In this document: piece after piece, positions 9,330-15,470 of the stretch | Layout: each line of letters starts with the position of its first letter | Numbering within the stretch: the first letter of the stretch is position 1 | From: Planctomycetota bacterium | GTDB lineage: Bacteria > Planctomycetota > UBA1135 > GCA-002686595 | DNA length: 64,000 nt | Direction: 5' to 3' | Assembly (NCBI GenBank): GCA_016795205.1 | Contig: JAEUHZ010000008.1 | Location: 28,370 to 92,369 of the forward strand | Notes under the pieces: model-generated | What the model was told of the DNA's origin: nothing | What the model saw: the letters and a program-made list of their open reading frames with translations, nothing else | Databases searched by the model: none | Translations under genes and position numbers: made by a program

Positions 9330-9431
9330 TCGGGGCGGTTGGGCGGCCTTGGGGACGAACCAGGAGTAGTCCGCGAACTCGCCCCCGTACGCCCCGCTCA
9401 CGCGGTGCCCTCCGGGGAGCGCGCAGCGCTG

Positions 9432-9505
9432 CGCCAACGCTCACGCCTCCCCGAGGCTCGCGGTCCTTGGTGGCGCGTGGCGCCATCGGCCACGAGCTAC
9501 TGGCT
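9432..9505 (-). repeat. attC-like site, degenerate (last cassette)
   Basis: Imperfect inverted repeat at the 3' end of the ADP-ribosylglycohydrolase gene. On the plus strand, GCCA-AC-GCTC-AC-GCC at 9434-9448 pairs with GGCC-AC-GAGC-TAC-TGGC at 9488-9504, keeping a one-base spacing difference of the kind that gives extrahelical bases in real attC sites. The outer core on the left reads GTTGGCG on the minus strand, two mismatches from GTTRRRY; the right core is decayed. It marks the probable left end of the array. Confidence 0.5.
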
Positions 9506-10415
9506 ATCCACTTCCCCTCGGTCGCGCGCAGAGCTCATCCGCCAACCGAACAATCTCTGAGCGACGCGCCAGGCACTCCAGCCAGCGGGATGGAATGCCG
9601 TTCTCACCGTAGTACGCTCCGGCAACTTGGCCACACACTGCGGCCGTCGTATCCGCGTCGTCTCCGAGATTGGCCGCCGCGAGAATCGCATCCGCAAAGC
9701 TCTCGGTCCGGGAGAAGGCCCACAAGGCCGCCTCCAAGCTCCGTATGACGTAACCCGAGCCGCGGATCTCCGACTCTGGCTTGCTGCGATACCCTCCACG
9801 AGCGATCTCCGCCACTGAGTCCACAGCGACGAATGCTTCAGCGTCACCGAGAAGCACGTCCTGCTTCGGTTTACCCAATAGCGCCCTGTGCACGATCCTC
9901 GCGAACAGGCGACAAGCGTCGATGCACTCTGGTGCTCGGTGAGTGGTGCGCGCACTCTCGCCTGCGAATCGCTCTACGGCGTGGATATCGGGAGAGTAGT
10001 ACATGGAGATCGGGGCAAGCCGCATGATGCACCCATTGCCGGCACTATCCGGCTCGCTGGATCCGGCATATGGGTTCCCATCTCGCCGGTAACGGCGTAG
10101 GGCTGACGCCACTGTGCTACCGATATCGAAGCAGGTGCCGGTGCTGCTCATGTAGCCATCATCCACCCACCGGCAGTACCGACGCATCTGGTCGTCCGCG
10201 TCGAAGCCGTCCCCCTCGACGAGGCTTGCAGCCAAGCACAGCGCCATGGACGTGTCATCGGTCCACTGGCCTGGCAGGAGCGCAAAGGGACCGCCGCCGA
10301 CCATGTCCGTCAAGGGCTCGAAGGAGCCGCGTGCCCGAAACTCCACGGCAGTGCCGACGGCGTCGCCGACGGCAAGGCCGAGCAGACATCCGCGGAATCG
10401 AGCGTCCTGCTTCAT
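9504..10415 (-). CDS. ADP-ribosylglycohydrolase family protein
   Basis: 303 residues from ATG 10415 (MKQDARFRGCLLGLAVGDAVG), the family's usual first motif. The metal-binding signatures are complete: WTDDTSMAL near residue 50 and NLGDDADTTAAVCGQVAGAYYG near the C-terminus. DraG/ARH-type enzymes use two Mg or Mn ions to remove ADP-ribose from modified side chains, nucleic acids or small molecules. The frame is open further upstream, but the motif start and family length favour 10415. The gene is the leftmost of the cassette array, and its TAG stop lies at the edge of the degenerate attC at 9432-9505. As a cassette gene it may reverse or antagonise ADP-ribosylation in defence or stress; that role is inference. 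The substrate cannot be told from sequence. Confidence 0.88.
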   Translation of the reverse strand: MKQDARFRGCLLGLAVGDAVGTAVEFRARGSFEPLTDMVGGGPFALLPGQWTDDTSMALCLAASLVEGDGFDADDQMRRYCRWVDDGYMSSTGTCFDIGSTVASALRRYRRDGNPYAGSSEPDSAGNGCIMRLAPISMYYSPDIHAVERFAGESARTTHRAPECIDACRLFARIVHRALLGKPKQDVLLGDAEAFVAVDSVAEIARGGYRSKPESEIRGSGYVIRSLEAALWAFSRTESFADAILAAANLGDDADTTAAVCGQVAGAYYGENGIPSRWLECLARRSEIVRLADELCARPRGSG

Positions 10416-10445
10416 GTACACACAATGCGTCGCGAATCTACTGGC

Positions 10446-10500
10446 GCTCACACTAGTCCTGCCGATTCGGGTCACCCGTGGGCATCGCCTTCTGTTGGGC
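10446..10500 (-). repeat. attC-like site overlapping DUF6717 gene end
   Basis: On the minus strand it starts with a perfect RYYYAAC core (GCCCAAC, 10500-10494) and runs through AAGGCGAT ... ATCGGCAGG to TAGTGTGAGC, where the expected GTTGAGC core has decayed. The inner arms GGCGAT and ATCGGC resemble those of the site at 11698-11759. It overlaps the last codons and stop of the DUF6717 gene, as attC sites often do. Confidence 0.6.
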
Positions 10501-10842
10501 TTTGCGTCGGGTGCACTGCACGAAGATCTGCTTCGGTGCAGACTCGAAGTACTTGAACAGGGCAGGGCACAGCCAGCCTTCCATGTCGAGACTGGGGCAG
10601 AAGTACCAGTTGCCCCCGTGCTCACCTCGACGCCAGTCGAGCTGCGCTTGGTAGCCAGGGAAGGGAGAGGCCGAGAAGAGCAGCGTGAAGCCCGATGCAG
10701 CGTCGGGAATGCTCTCGACAAGTCGATCGATGATCAGGTCGGCCCCCGCGACGAAGGGCTCCTGCACCAAGCCGGTTCGTGCGTCATCGAAGACCCACAT
10801 GCCTTCGGCGCGATAGGGGCAAATGACGAGCATGGAGTTCAT
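10453..10842 (-). CDS. DUF6717 family protein (cassette gene)
   Basis: 129 residues. The pattern YRAEGMWVFDDARTGLVQEPFVAGADLIIDRLV, followed by GFTLLFSASPFPGYQ and EGWLCPALFKYFESAPKQIFVQ, matches small uncharacterised proteins of the DUF6717 family. There is no signal peptide and no membrane segment. The biochemical role is unknown. The last ~16 residues (KAQQKAMPTGDPNRQD) are encoded inside the attC-like repeat and are probably not part of the fold. ATG 10842 was chosen; a second in-frame Met lies three codons later and fits the family start equally well. It is a cassette gene between the ADP-ribosylglycohydrolase and the DUF1801 gene. The family call is from memory of its motif pattern. Confidence 0.7.
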   Translation of the reverse strand: MNSMLVICPYRAEGMWVFDDARTGLVQEPFVAGADLIIDRLVESIPDAASGFTLLFSASPFPGYQAQLDWRRGEHGGNWYFCPSLDMEGWLCPALFKYFESAPKQIFVQCTRRKAQQKAMPTGDPNRQD

Positions 10843-11062
10843 GGGCTCGGCAGCCTAGCGTCTGGGACCATCAGCCGCGAGCGCCTCTGCGGCGCTCGCC
10901 AGTCGGACGGCCTTGGGAGGCCGTCGCCCGACACCTCCTCTCCGATCAGAACGAGTAGCTCCTGGACCTGCTGCCGTGGACCCGGCCTGTGGTGATCGTT
11001 CAGGTCAACGTGTCACCGACAAGCATCGCGAAAGCTCGCCGCCAAGTAGTGTTACCCATCGA
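10843..11062 (-). other. Cassette leader without gene; possible decayed attC at 11003-11057
   Basis: About 220 bases before the DUF6717 start with no supported gene. A second attC-like structure directly abuts the site at 11063: on the minus strand GGGTAAC (11057-11051) ... GTTGACC (11009-11003), 55 bp, with partly complementary arms. Each core has one to two mismatches. It could be a relic of an ORF-less or deleted cassette. Confidence 0.35.
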
Positions 11063-11120
11063 GGCCAACGTTCAGCATCAGCGGCGGCGCGAAGCGGCCG
11101 TCCACTGCATGCTGTTGCCA
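11063..11120 (-). repeat. attC-like site (DUF1801 cassette)
   Basis: 58 bp imperfect inverted repeat just downstream of the DUF1801 gene. On the minus strand: TGGCAAC, arm AGCAT, a ~30 base spacer, arm ATGCT, GAAC, GTTGGCC. Each core differs from the consensus by one or two bases. Size and position fit an attC. Confidence 0.62.
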
Positions 11121-11163
11121 GGCCGCTGGCTGACACGTATGCGATCAACAACCGTGTTCGGGT

Positions 11164-11670
11164 CTACCGCTTCTTCCCTCCGACACCGGGCACGGCCGTG
11201 ACTTGCTTCATCCATTCCGCGACCTGGCGTTCGTCCAGATCCTCCACGGACTTGAGCTCCACGCCCCGCGTAGACTTGCCCATCGCCACTGGCGTCACCG
11301 GGGGTACCGGCTTGAGAGCAACGCCGTTCACGAACATGAGCTTGACGTGGCCGGCGAATCCACCGCAACAGAAGCACCAGCCGTCGCCGATGCCATAGTA
11401 GGACATGCCCCATTTCACCGAGCGCTGTAGGCCGGGAAGCGTCTTGGCCGCAAGAGCATCAACCCTCTCCGCGATGCCGCGCTGCGGCTGCGGCAGACTA
11501 GCGATGTAGGCAAAGACTGACTTGTCACCGACGGCAGCCTTCGCCGGGCTTGCTTTGCCGGTCACCATGGAGTCGCGCAGGGGAGTGGCAGCCTTGCCTT
11601 CTGCCGCCGTACGCTTGGCCGGCTTTCGGTCTGCGGACTTGACACTCTTGTCAGTCTTGCGGGCGGGCAT
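11164..11670 (-). CDS. DUF1801 domain protein (cassette gene)
   Basis: 168 residues. A Lys/Ala-rich, probably disordered N-terminal ~50 residues (KTDKSVKSADRKPAKR) precede a DUF1801 (YdhG-like) domain: FAYIASLPQPQRGIAERVDALA, KWGMSYYGIGDGWCFCCGGF, VKLMFVNGVAL and ELKSVEDLDERQVAEWMKQVTAVPG. This fold occurs in small bacterial proteins of poorly known function, some linked to iron. ATG 11670 is supported by AGGAGA six bases upstream; the frame is open to 11757, but that extension would run through the neighbouring attC. The basic tail suggests possible nucleic-acid contact (inference). It is the third cassette from the left. Confidence 0.8.
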   Translation of the reverse strand: MPARKTDKSVKSADRKPAKRTAAEGKAATPLRDSMVTGKASPAKAAVGDKSVFAYIASLPQPQRGIAERVDALAAKTLPGLQRSVKWGMSYYGIGDGWCFCCGGFAGHVKLMFVNGVALKPVPPVTPVAMGKSTRGVELKSVEDLDERQVAEWMKQVTAVPGVGGKKR

Positions 11671-11697
11671 GTGGTCTCCTGTAGCGTGTTTCATGCT

Positions 11698-11759
11698 GCT
11701 CAACGTCTTGCCGATCAGCGACGGCGCGGTGCGCCGCCCGCTGTATCGGCTGGTCATGC
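11698..11759 (-). repeat. attC-like site (HEPN cassette)
   Basis: 62 bp. On the minus strand the distal core GTTGAGC (11704-11698) is a perfect GTTRRRY. The inner arms CAGCCGAT and ATCGGCAAG are complementary. The gene-proximal core reads GCATGAC and is diverged; it contains the TGA stop of the HEPN-like gene. Confidence 0.68.
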
Positions 11760-12422
11760 GGGTCCTGAGAGCGCCGAGTGAATCGTGTGAATTCCATGAA
11801 GTAGGCGGATGACATCAGTACGCGTCCAATCCGCAGTAGCGCGGCCATGCATGATCCAGTGCCGGTTAAAGTGCGGCTCGCCCGTCTGGAAGTTGCTGCG
11901 GGCAAACAACATGTTGACGTAGTCAGTAATCGTCTGCCAGACCAGTCGCCCGAAGTCGTCCTTCTGGTTTTGACTGATCTGTTCGATCTCCTGCTTGACG
12001 CCGGTGCATGTCGTTGGCCTGGTGAAGACCATGCCCTCAAGCACGGTAAGGAGCGCTGGCACGACGATCACGTTGTGATCGCGATCAATCGCCTGTTGCG
12101 ACTGCCGCATGAGCACGTGCCACTTGCGCATGTGATCGCACGTACTGAGATCGTCGATAACCTGGAGGATCCGCGCGCCGTCGTCCGCTTCGTAGAATGC
12201 GACGAATACATCGTCGGTCTCTGCCTCGCCTGCCTCGTCAAGGGCATCCACAAGGTTCGCAAGTTCGGCGGAGTCCCAATCAGGATTGAGGGGCCAACCA
12301 CGTTCGCCAAAGCGACCGGCCTTCAGAAGCAAGTGGTCAATGCGGATCGTAGTCTGTTGGAGCCGCTCCGCGATCTGTTGACCAGCGGCACGAATCTGCT
12401 GCCAGGGATCCTCACGGGTCAT
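11754..12422 (-). CDS. HEPN-like protein (cassette gene)
   Basis: 222 residues, no signal peptide or membrane segment. The C-terminal part contains FNRHWIMHGR, an Rx4H motif (R187, H192) in the setting typical of HEPN RNases and Abi-like helical proteins (N-R-H-x-x-x-HG followed by a final helix TRTDVIRLLHGIHTI). HEPN proteins often act as toxins or abortive-infection RNases, but many are only scaffolds; activity here is inference. The N-terminal half (QIAERLQQTTIRIDHLL, then many Asp/Glu) is not recognised. ATG 12422 overlaps the TGA of the GNAT frame (ATGA), and the start falls 12 bases beyond the attC end at 12434, as expected for a cassette. No partner antitoxin (MNT or other) is adjacent; the nearest genes belong to separate cassettes. 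Confidence 0.7.
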   Translation of the reverse strand: MTREDPWQQIRAAGQQIAERLQQTTIRIDHLLLKAGRFGERGWPLNPDWDSAELANLVDALDEAGEAETDDVFVAFYEADDGARILQVIDDLSTCDHMRKWHVLMRQSQQAIDRDHNVIVVPALLTVLEGMVFTRPTTCTGVKQEIEQISQNQKDDFGRLVWQTITDYVNMLFARSNFQTGEPHFNRHWIMHGRATADWTRTDVIRLLHGIHTIHSALSGPA

Positions 12423-12925
12423 CGCCGTCCTCCGCACAACGCCTGCGCTCCGGCGCGTGCGTCTTCGCACGTCACCAGGAGCGCATTGTTGGGCAACTGC
12501 CACTCCCACACGGGCCCATCTTCAGGATGATCGACTGTTCCTACCATGGCGAAGCCAAGGCGGCGAAGCATGGTCGTAGACGCACCTTCTTGCGGCAGCG
12601 TTTGTGCAGCAATGACTACCTTCATATCCGCCATCCTGCCACACTCAATGAGAGCCTCCGCCATGCCTGTGGCGTAGCCGCGCCCCTCGAACCCAGGCAA
12701 GGTACAATATGCAATCTCGACACGATTTGCGACTGGTGGCGACTTGAAGCCGCAGGTACCGATGCAAACAGATTCGTCCAAGGTGAAGTATCCCAGCCAT
12801 GGCGGTACGAATCCCATACCCTTGTAGAGATCGACGTACGCTGCGCCCACTTCCTTGGCGGCATCCGGCACATCAGGGATTTCCTTTGCAGGCATACCAG
12901 CTCGGAATACGTGTATTAGCTTCAT
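12419..12925 (-). CDS. GNAT family N-acetyltransferase (cassette gene)
   Basis: 168 residues. The GNAT core is visible: LGYFTLDESVCIGTCGFKSPP (beta4), VEIAYCTLPGFEGRGYATGMAEALIECG (motif A with acetyl-CoA pyrophosphate loop near residues 88-94), VIAAQTLPQEGASTTMLRRLGFAMVGTVDHPEDGPVWEWQL (motif B and last strands). The acceptor substrate is unknown; such enzymes are among the commonest integron cassette products. The fold should be complete by ~144. The last ~25 residues (from LPNNALL on) are encoded by the attC site at 12434-12494, so they are probably a recombination by-product. ATG 12925 lies ten bases inside the cassette from the upstream core at 12935. Confidence 0.87.
   Translation of the reverse strand: MKLIHVFRAGMPAKEIPDVPDAAKEVGAAYVDLYKGMGFVPPWLGYFTLDESVCIGTCGFKSPPVANRVEIAYCTLPGFEGRGYATGMAEALIECGRMADMKVVIAAQTLPQEGASTTMLRRLGFAMVGTVDHPEDGPVWEWQLPNNALLVTCEDARAGAQALCGGRR
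12434..12494 (-). repeat. attC site (GNAT cassette)
   Basis: 61 bp. On the minus strand GCCCAAC (12494-12488, perfect RYYYAAC), arm AATGCGCTCC, centre, arm GGAGCGCAGGC, then GTTGTGC (12440-12434; one mismatch to GTTRRRY). The arms pair with a small offset that leaves unpaired bases, a feature of functional attC hairpins. It lies inside the 3' end of the GNAT reading frame. Confidence 0.78.
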
Positions 12926-12934
12926 GCTTCTAAT

Positions 12935-12994
12935 GCTTAACGCTTTGCCGATTGGCGGCGACCGACGGCCATCCGCTGCATTGGCATGTTAGGC
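12935..12994 (-). repeat. attC site (membrane-protein cassette)
   Basis: 60 bp, the classical 59-base-element size. On the minus strand GCCTAAC (12994-12988) and GTTAAGC (12941-12935) are both perfect core sites. Inner arms TGCCAAT...GCGG and CCGCCAATCGGCA pair with mismatches. It starts nine bases after the stop of the gene at 13004-13633 and ends ten bases before the GNAT start. This is the clearest attC in the window together with the one at 13647-13716. Confidence 0.88.
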
Positions 12995-13003
12995 GACGCA
13001 TTT

Positions 13004-13633
13004 TCATGTGATGAAACCATGTTTTTTTAGAAGCTCCTTGAGCTTTTGTTCAGGCACGCTTGCCTTGAGGGTCGGCAGCTCTTCGCGGTGTTGCCGAACA
13101 TCGTTTGCCAAGGCAGCTGCAAGCGTGAAGAGTCCCAGCCAGAGAAGAACTACTTCTTGTCTTGCGAACGTACCGTACGCTGCAATCAGGATCACGGCGG
13201 TCAGATAAGGAATGTGGGCTTCGGAATGCGCCACGTCCAGTCGTTCGGCGATCCCGGGTTCAAGCCCTGCTCGTCGCACGGTATTGTATGCAAGTCTTCG
13301 ATTGCCGAAGCGCACCCCCAGTGTCGCGAGATACCAGATCGGACTCACAGGTTCGTGGCGGCGAGAAGAGAACTTCCACATCAACCAGTCCAAGCCATGA
13401 GCAAGCGGGAACAGCAACCATTCGCCCAGCAGGTAGCGGTACAAGACGTATATCGCCGCACCAGCTGCCAGTACGACGATCGGTCCGAGAACCGATCCGG
13501 CCGCGTCTATGGCAGACTTGAGCTTCGAAGTTTCTGACGTGAGCAGGAAGACGCCGAGTAACAGGAAGCCCGCGTATCCATAGCGAAGGATCCGGGAGAG
13601 TTCCAGCTTGCCTGCCATGATGTTGGCCGTCAT
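13004..13633 (-). CDS. Unknown membrane protein (cassette gene)
   Basis: 209 residues, not recognised. Four hydrophobic segments are visible: ~17-33 (YGYAGFLLLGVFLLTS), ~46-66 (VLGPIVVLAAGAAIYVLYR), ~146-162 (PYLTAVILIAAYGTF) and ~164-181 (VVLLWLGLFTLAAALA). Between the second and third pair is a basic, Arg-rich soluble loop (WKFSSRRHEPVSP, FGNRRLAYNTVRR). The tail KLKELLKKHGFIT is charged. ATG 13633 lies fourteen bases after the upstream attC core, typical for a cassette. The 2+2 helix layout with a cytosolic loop is seen in several small membrane effectors, but no motif supports a function. Codon use is visibly less GC-biased than outside the island. Confidence 0.75.
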   Translation of the reverse strand: MTANIMAGKLELSRILRYGYAGFLLLGVFLLTSETSKLKSAIDAAGSVLGPIVVLAAGAAIYVLYRYLLGEWLLFPLAHGLDWLMWKFSSRRHEPVSPIWYLATLGVRFGNRRLAYNTVRRAGLEPGIAERLDVAHSEAHIPYLTAVILIAAYGTFARQEVVLLWLGLFTLAAALANDVRQHREELPTLKASVPEQKLKELLKKHGFIT

Positions 13634-13646
13634 AAGTGCTTCGTTC

Positions 13647-13716
13647 GTCTAACGTCCTTGACACTCAGCCGGCGGCGCCGCTTGGGGCGCCGGTCGGCTG
13701 CTGCGTCTTGTTGGGC
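13647..13716 (-). repeat. attC site (rightmost cassette)
   Basis: 70 bp. On the minus strand GCCCAAC (13716-13710) and GTTAGAC (13653-13647) are perfect core sites. Between them a strong imperfect hairpin: CAGCCGACCGGCGCC, loop CCAAGC, GGCGCCGCCGGCTG. It lies between the tail of the rightmost gene (stop at 13722) and the next gene start at 13633. Confidence 0.88.
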
Positions 13717-13721
13717 CGTGA

Positions 13722-13826
13722 TCATCCCCTTACGAAGACATCCAGCTGATCCATGTATACCGCCAGCTTGTCTAAGACGTAGTCCGCGACTGCCGCCGGT
13801 TTGCGATTGTTAGTGTAGGGCGCATG
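13722..13826 (-). pseudogene. 3' fragment of a cassette gene
   Basis: The last 34 codons (PYTNNRKPAAVADYVLDKLA, then VYMDQLDVFVRG and stop) directly precede the rightmost attC and have the lower-GC composition of the array. Upstream of about 13830 the sequence turns GC-rich, and no continuing frame looks like a protein. This seems to be a cassette gene cut off at the array edge. The family is not recognised. Confidence 0.45.
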
Positions 13827-14339
13827 GCGGCGCAGGCGCGCTCGCCAAGGCGTGGCGGAGAACCTGCGCGTCGAGATGCGAGGTCGGATGCGTGGGCCGG
13901 GTCGAGCGGGCGCTCGCAGACGATCGACGCGCCGCCGAGGCCGGGCCAGGTCGCGGGATGAACGCCTGCGACCGGTGCTCGTGTGGCAGCGCGAGTGTCG
14001 ATTGCGATCGGCGTCTGCAAGCTTGCGAGCGTGCGAGCAACCATCGATGCGAATCGTCCCCAGATGCTCCACGGCCGTCAAGCAACGTGCGGCGGACCGC
14101 CGTCCGAGGTCCCGCTCGACCCAGGAGCTGGTCTCGCCGCGCGAGAGGTGTCCCCGTCGCTGGCCCAGCGTGGCTCCGTGACACGGGCAAGAAACACCGC
14201 GCGCCGCTCCACATGGGGTGCACGTCCGAGGTCATGGGGCCCGACTTCAGCGCCCGCGGGCACCGCAGCGCACGCGGGCGACCGGATGCGCGCGGCGCGC
14301 CCCGCGTAGCATTCGGCCCCGCCGCGCTCCCCCCCCACC
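13827..14339. other. Non-coding stretch at array edge; no integrase
   Basis: About 510 bases between the cassette fragment and the EamA gene. All six frames were read: the open ones are Arg/Ala/Pro-rich without motifs, and none shows the tyrosine-recombinase R-H-R-Y signatures or the IntI patch. No convincing attI core (GTTRRRY) was seen. The integrase, if it once stood here, is gone. Confidence 0.5.
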
Positions 14340-15239
14340 GTGCCGCCCACCGCCCCCTCCCGCGCGCTCGTCACGCTGCTCATCGCGTTCCTCTGCCTCG
14401 CGTGGGGCAGCACGTGGATCGTCATCGCCGACGGGCTGCGCGACCTGCCGCCGTTCACGTCGGCGGCGGCGCGCTTCCTCGTCGCGGCCCTCGCGATGAC
14501 CGCGCTCGCGCCGGGGATCGCGCGCCGCGAGGGAGGTCGCGCGCCGACGTGGCGGTTGCGGCTCGCGCTCGGCGTGCTCAACTTCGGCGCGTCGTACGCG
14601 ATCGTCTACTGGACCGAGACCAAGCTCCCCTCCGGCGTCGTCAGCGTCCTGTGGGCCGTCTTCCCGATGCTGATGGCGGCCAGCTCGAGCTGGTTCTTGA
14701 GCGGCGAGCGGCTGCGGCCGGCGCAGTGGGCCGGGTTCGCGCTGGGCTTCGCGGGCGTCGCGCTGCTGTTCGCGACCGACCTGCGCGCGTTCGGGCCGGC
14801 GGGCGTGCCGGCGGCGGCGATCCTGCTCGTGTCGCCGCTCGTGTCGTGCGTCGGGAACACGCTGCTCAAGCGCGATGGCAAGGACACCAGCTCCGCGCTC
14901 GTCAACCGGGACGGCATGTGGATCGGGGCAGGCGTCCTCGTCGCGTTGGCGTTCGCGTTCGAGCGCGAGGCGCCGGTGGAGTGGACGGTGCGCGCGACCC
15001 TGAGCGTCCTCTACCTGGCGCTCGTCGGCACGGTCGCCACGTTCGGGCTGTACTTCTGGCTGCTGCGACACACCGAGGCTTGGCGGCTCAGCACGATCGC
15101 CTACGTCACGCCGGCGGTGGCGCTGCTGCTCGGGACGCTCCTCAAGGACGAGCCGTTCACGCGCTGGACGCTGGCGGGGTCGCTCACGATCCTCGCCGGG
15201 GTCGTGCTGGCGACGTGGCGGCCGCGACGCAGGTCTTGA
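14340..15239 (+). CDS. EamA/DMT family transporter
   Basis: 299 residues, about ten membrane helices in two EamA repeats. LLIAFLCLAWGSTWIVIADGLRDLPPF at the N-terminus is the RhaT/YedA-like signature; the second repeat begins around residue 150 and ends KDEPFTRWTLAGSLTILAGVVL, the usual family end. DMT exporters move small metabolites such as amino acids or nucleosides out of the cell; the substrate is unknown. The start is GTG 14340. It is the first housekeeping-type gene to the right of the cassette array and is transcribed away from it. No operon partner: the polymerase gene starts 231 bases downstream. Confidence 0.9.
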   Translation: MPPTAPSRALVTLLIAFLCLAWGSTWIVIADGLRDLPPFTSAAARFLVAALAMTALAPGIARREGGRAPTWRLRLALGVLNFGASYAIVYWTETKLPSGVVSVLWAVFPMLMAASSSWFLSGERLRPAQWAGFALGFAGVALLFATDLRAFGPAGVPAAAILLVSPLVSCVGNTLLKRDGKDTSSALVNRDGMWIGAGVLVALAFAFEREAPVEWTVRATLSVLYLALVGTVATFGLYFWLLRHTEAWRLSTIAYVTPAVALLLGTLLKDEPFTRWTLAGSLTILAGVVLATWRPRRRS

Positions 15240-15470
15240 TCCGGGAACGAGTTGCGGCGGCTGGGCAGGAAACCTGCCGCGCTCGGTTCGGTATCCGTTA
15301 GGGTATCCCCGTCCCCGCGCGGCATCCCACCACCTGGACGCCCACCCCGTCCGCCGCGCGGGGACTCCTCGGCCTCGGGCGGCGGACGCACTCCTCACCG
15401 CTCGAGGCCGGGCCCTCTCTTCCGCGCAACGGCCGATGCCGACCGCGCGGCCGTTCCGAGGTCTTCCGCG

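Larger units (their letters stand above)
9431..13830 (-). mobile_element. Integron-type gene cassette array without integrase (CALIN)
   Basis: Six complete minus-strand genes and one gene tail lie head to tail here. Nearly every one ends in a 55-75 bp imperfect inverted repeat. The repeat ends fit the attC core sites: GTTRRRY at the end nearest the next gene, and its complement RYYYAAC at the end nearest the gene that owns it. The best three, written on the minus strand, are GCCCAAC...GTTAGAC (13716 to 13647), GCCTAAC...GTTAAGC (12994 to 12935) and GCCCAAC...GTTGTGC (12494 to 12434). Base composition is clearly less GC-rich than the flanking genes. An integrase and attI would be expected at the high-coordinate end; none is visible up to 14340. 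Cassette genes are normally driven from one outside promoter, and no promoter was identified. Confidence 0.85.

Noticed and set aside
9338..9344. GTTGGGC core-like heptamer near the glycosyltransferase stop
   Set aside because: No partner core or hairpin at attC distance on either side; taken as chance.
9345..9437. Minus-strand fragment reading RVSGAYGGEFADYSWFVP
   Set aside because: It looks protein-like but has no stop before running antisense into the glycosyltransferase, and no start context; too short to support as a gene remnant.
13255..13275. GGGTTCAAGCCC resembling a tRNA T-arm
   Set aside because: Lies inside the membrane-protein cassette gene, and no acceptor, D or anticodon arms fit around it.
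13827..14234. Possible integrase remnant on the minus strand
   Set aside because: None of the frames shows tyrosine-recombinase catalytic motifs.
15252..15470. Longer N-terminus for the C-family polymerase
   Set aside because: The 73 extra residues are Arg/Pro/Ser-rich and precede the natural PHP start at ATG 15471.
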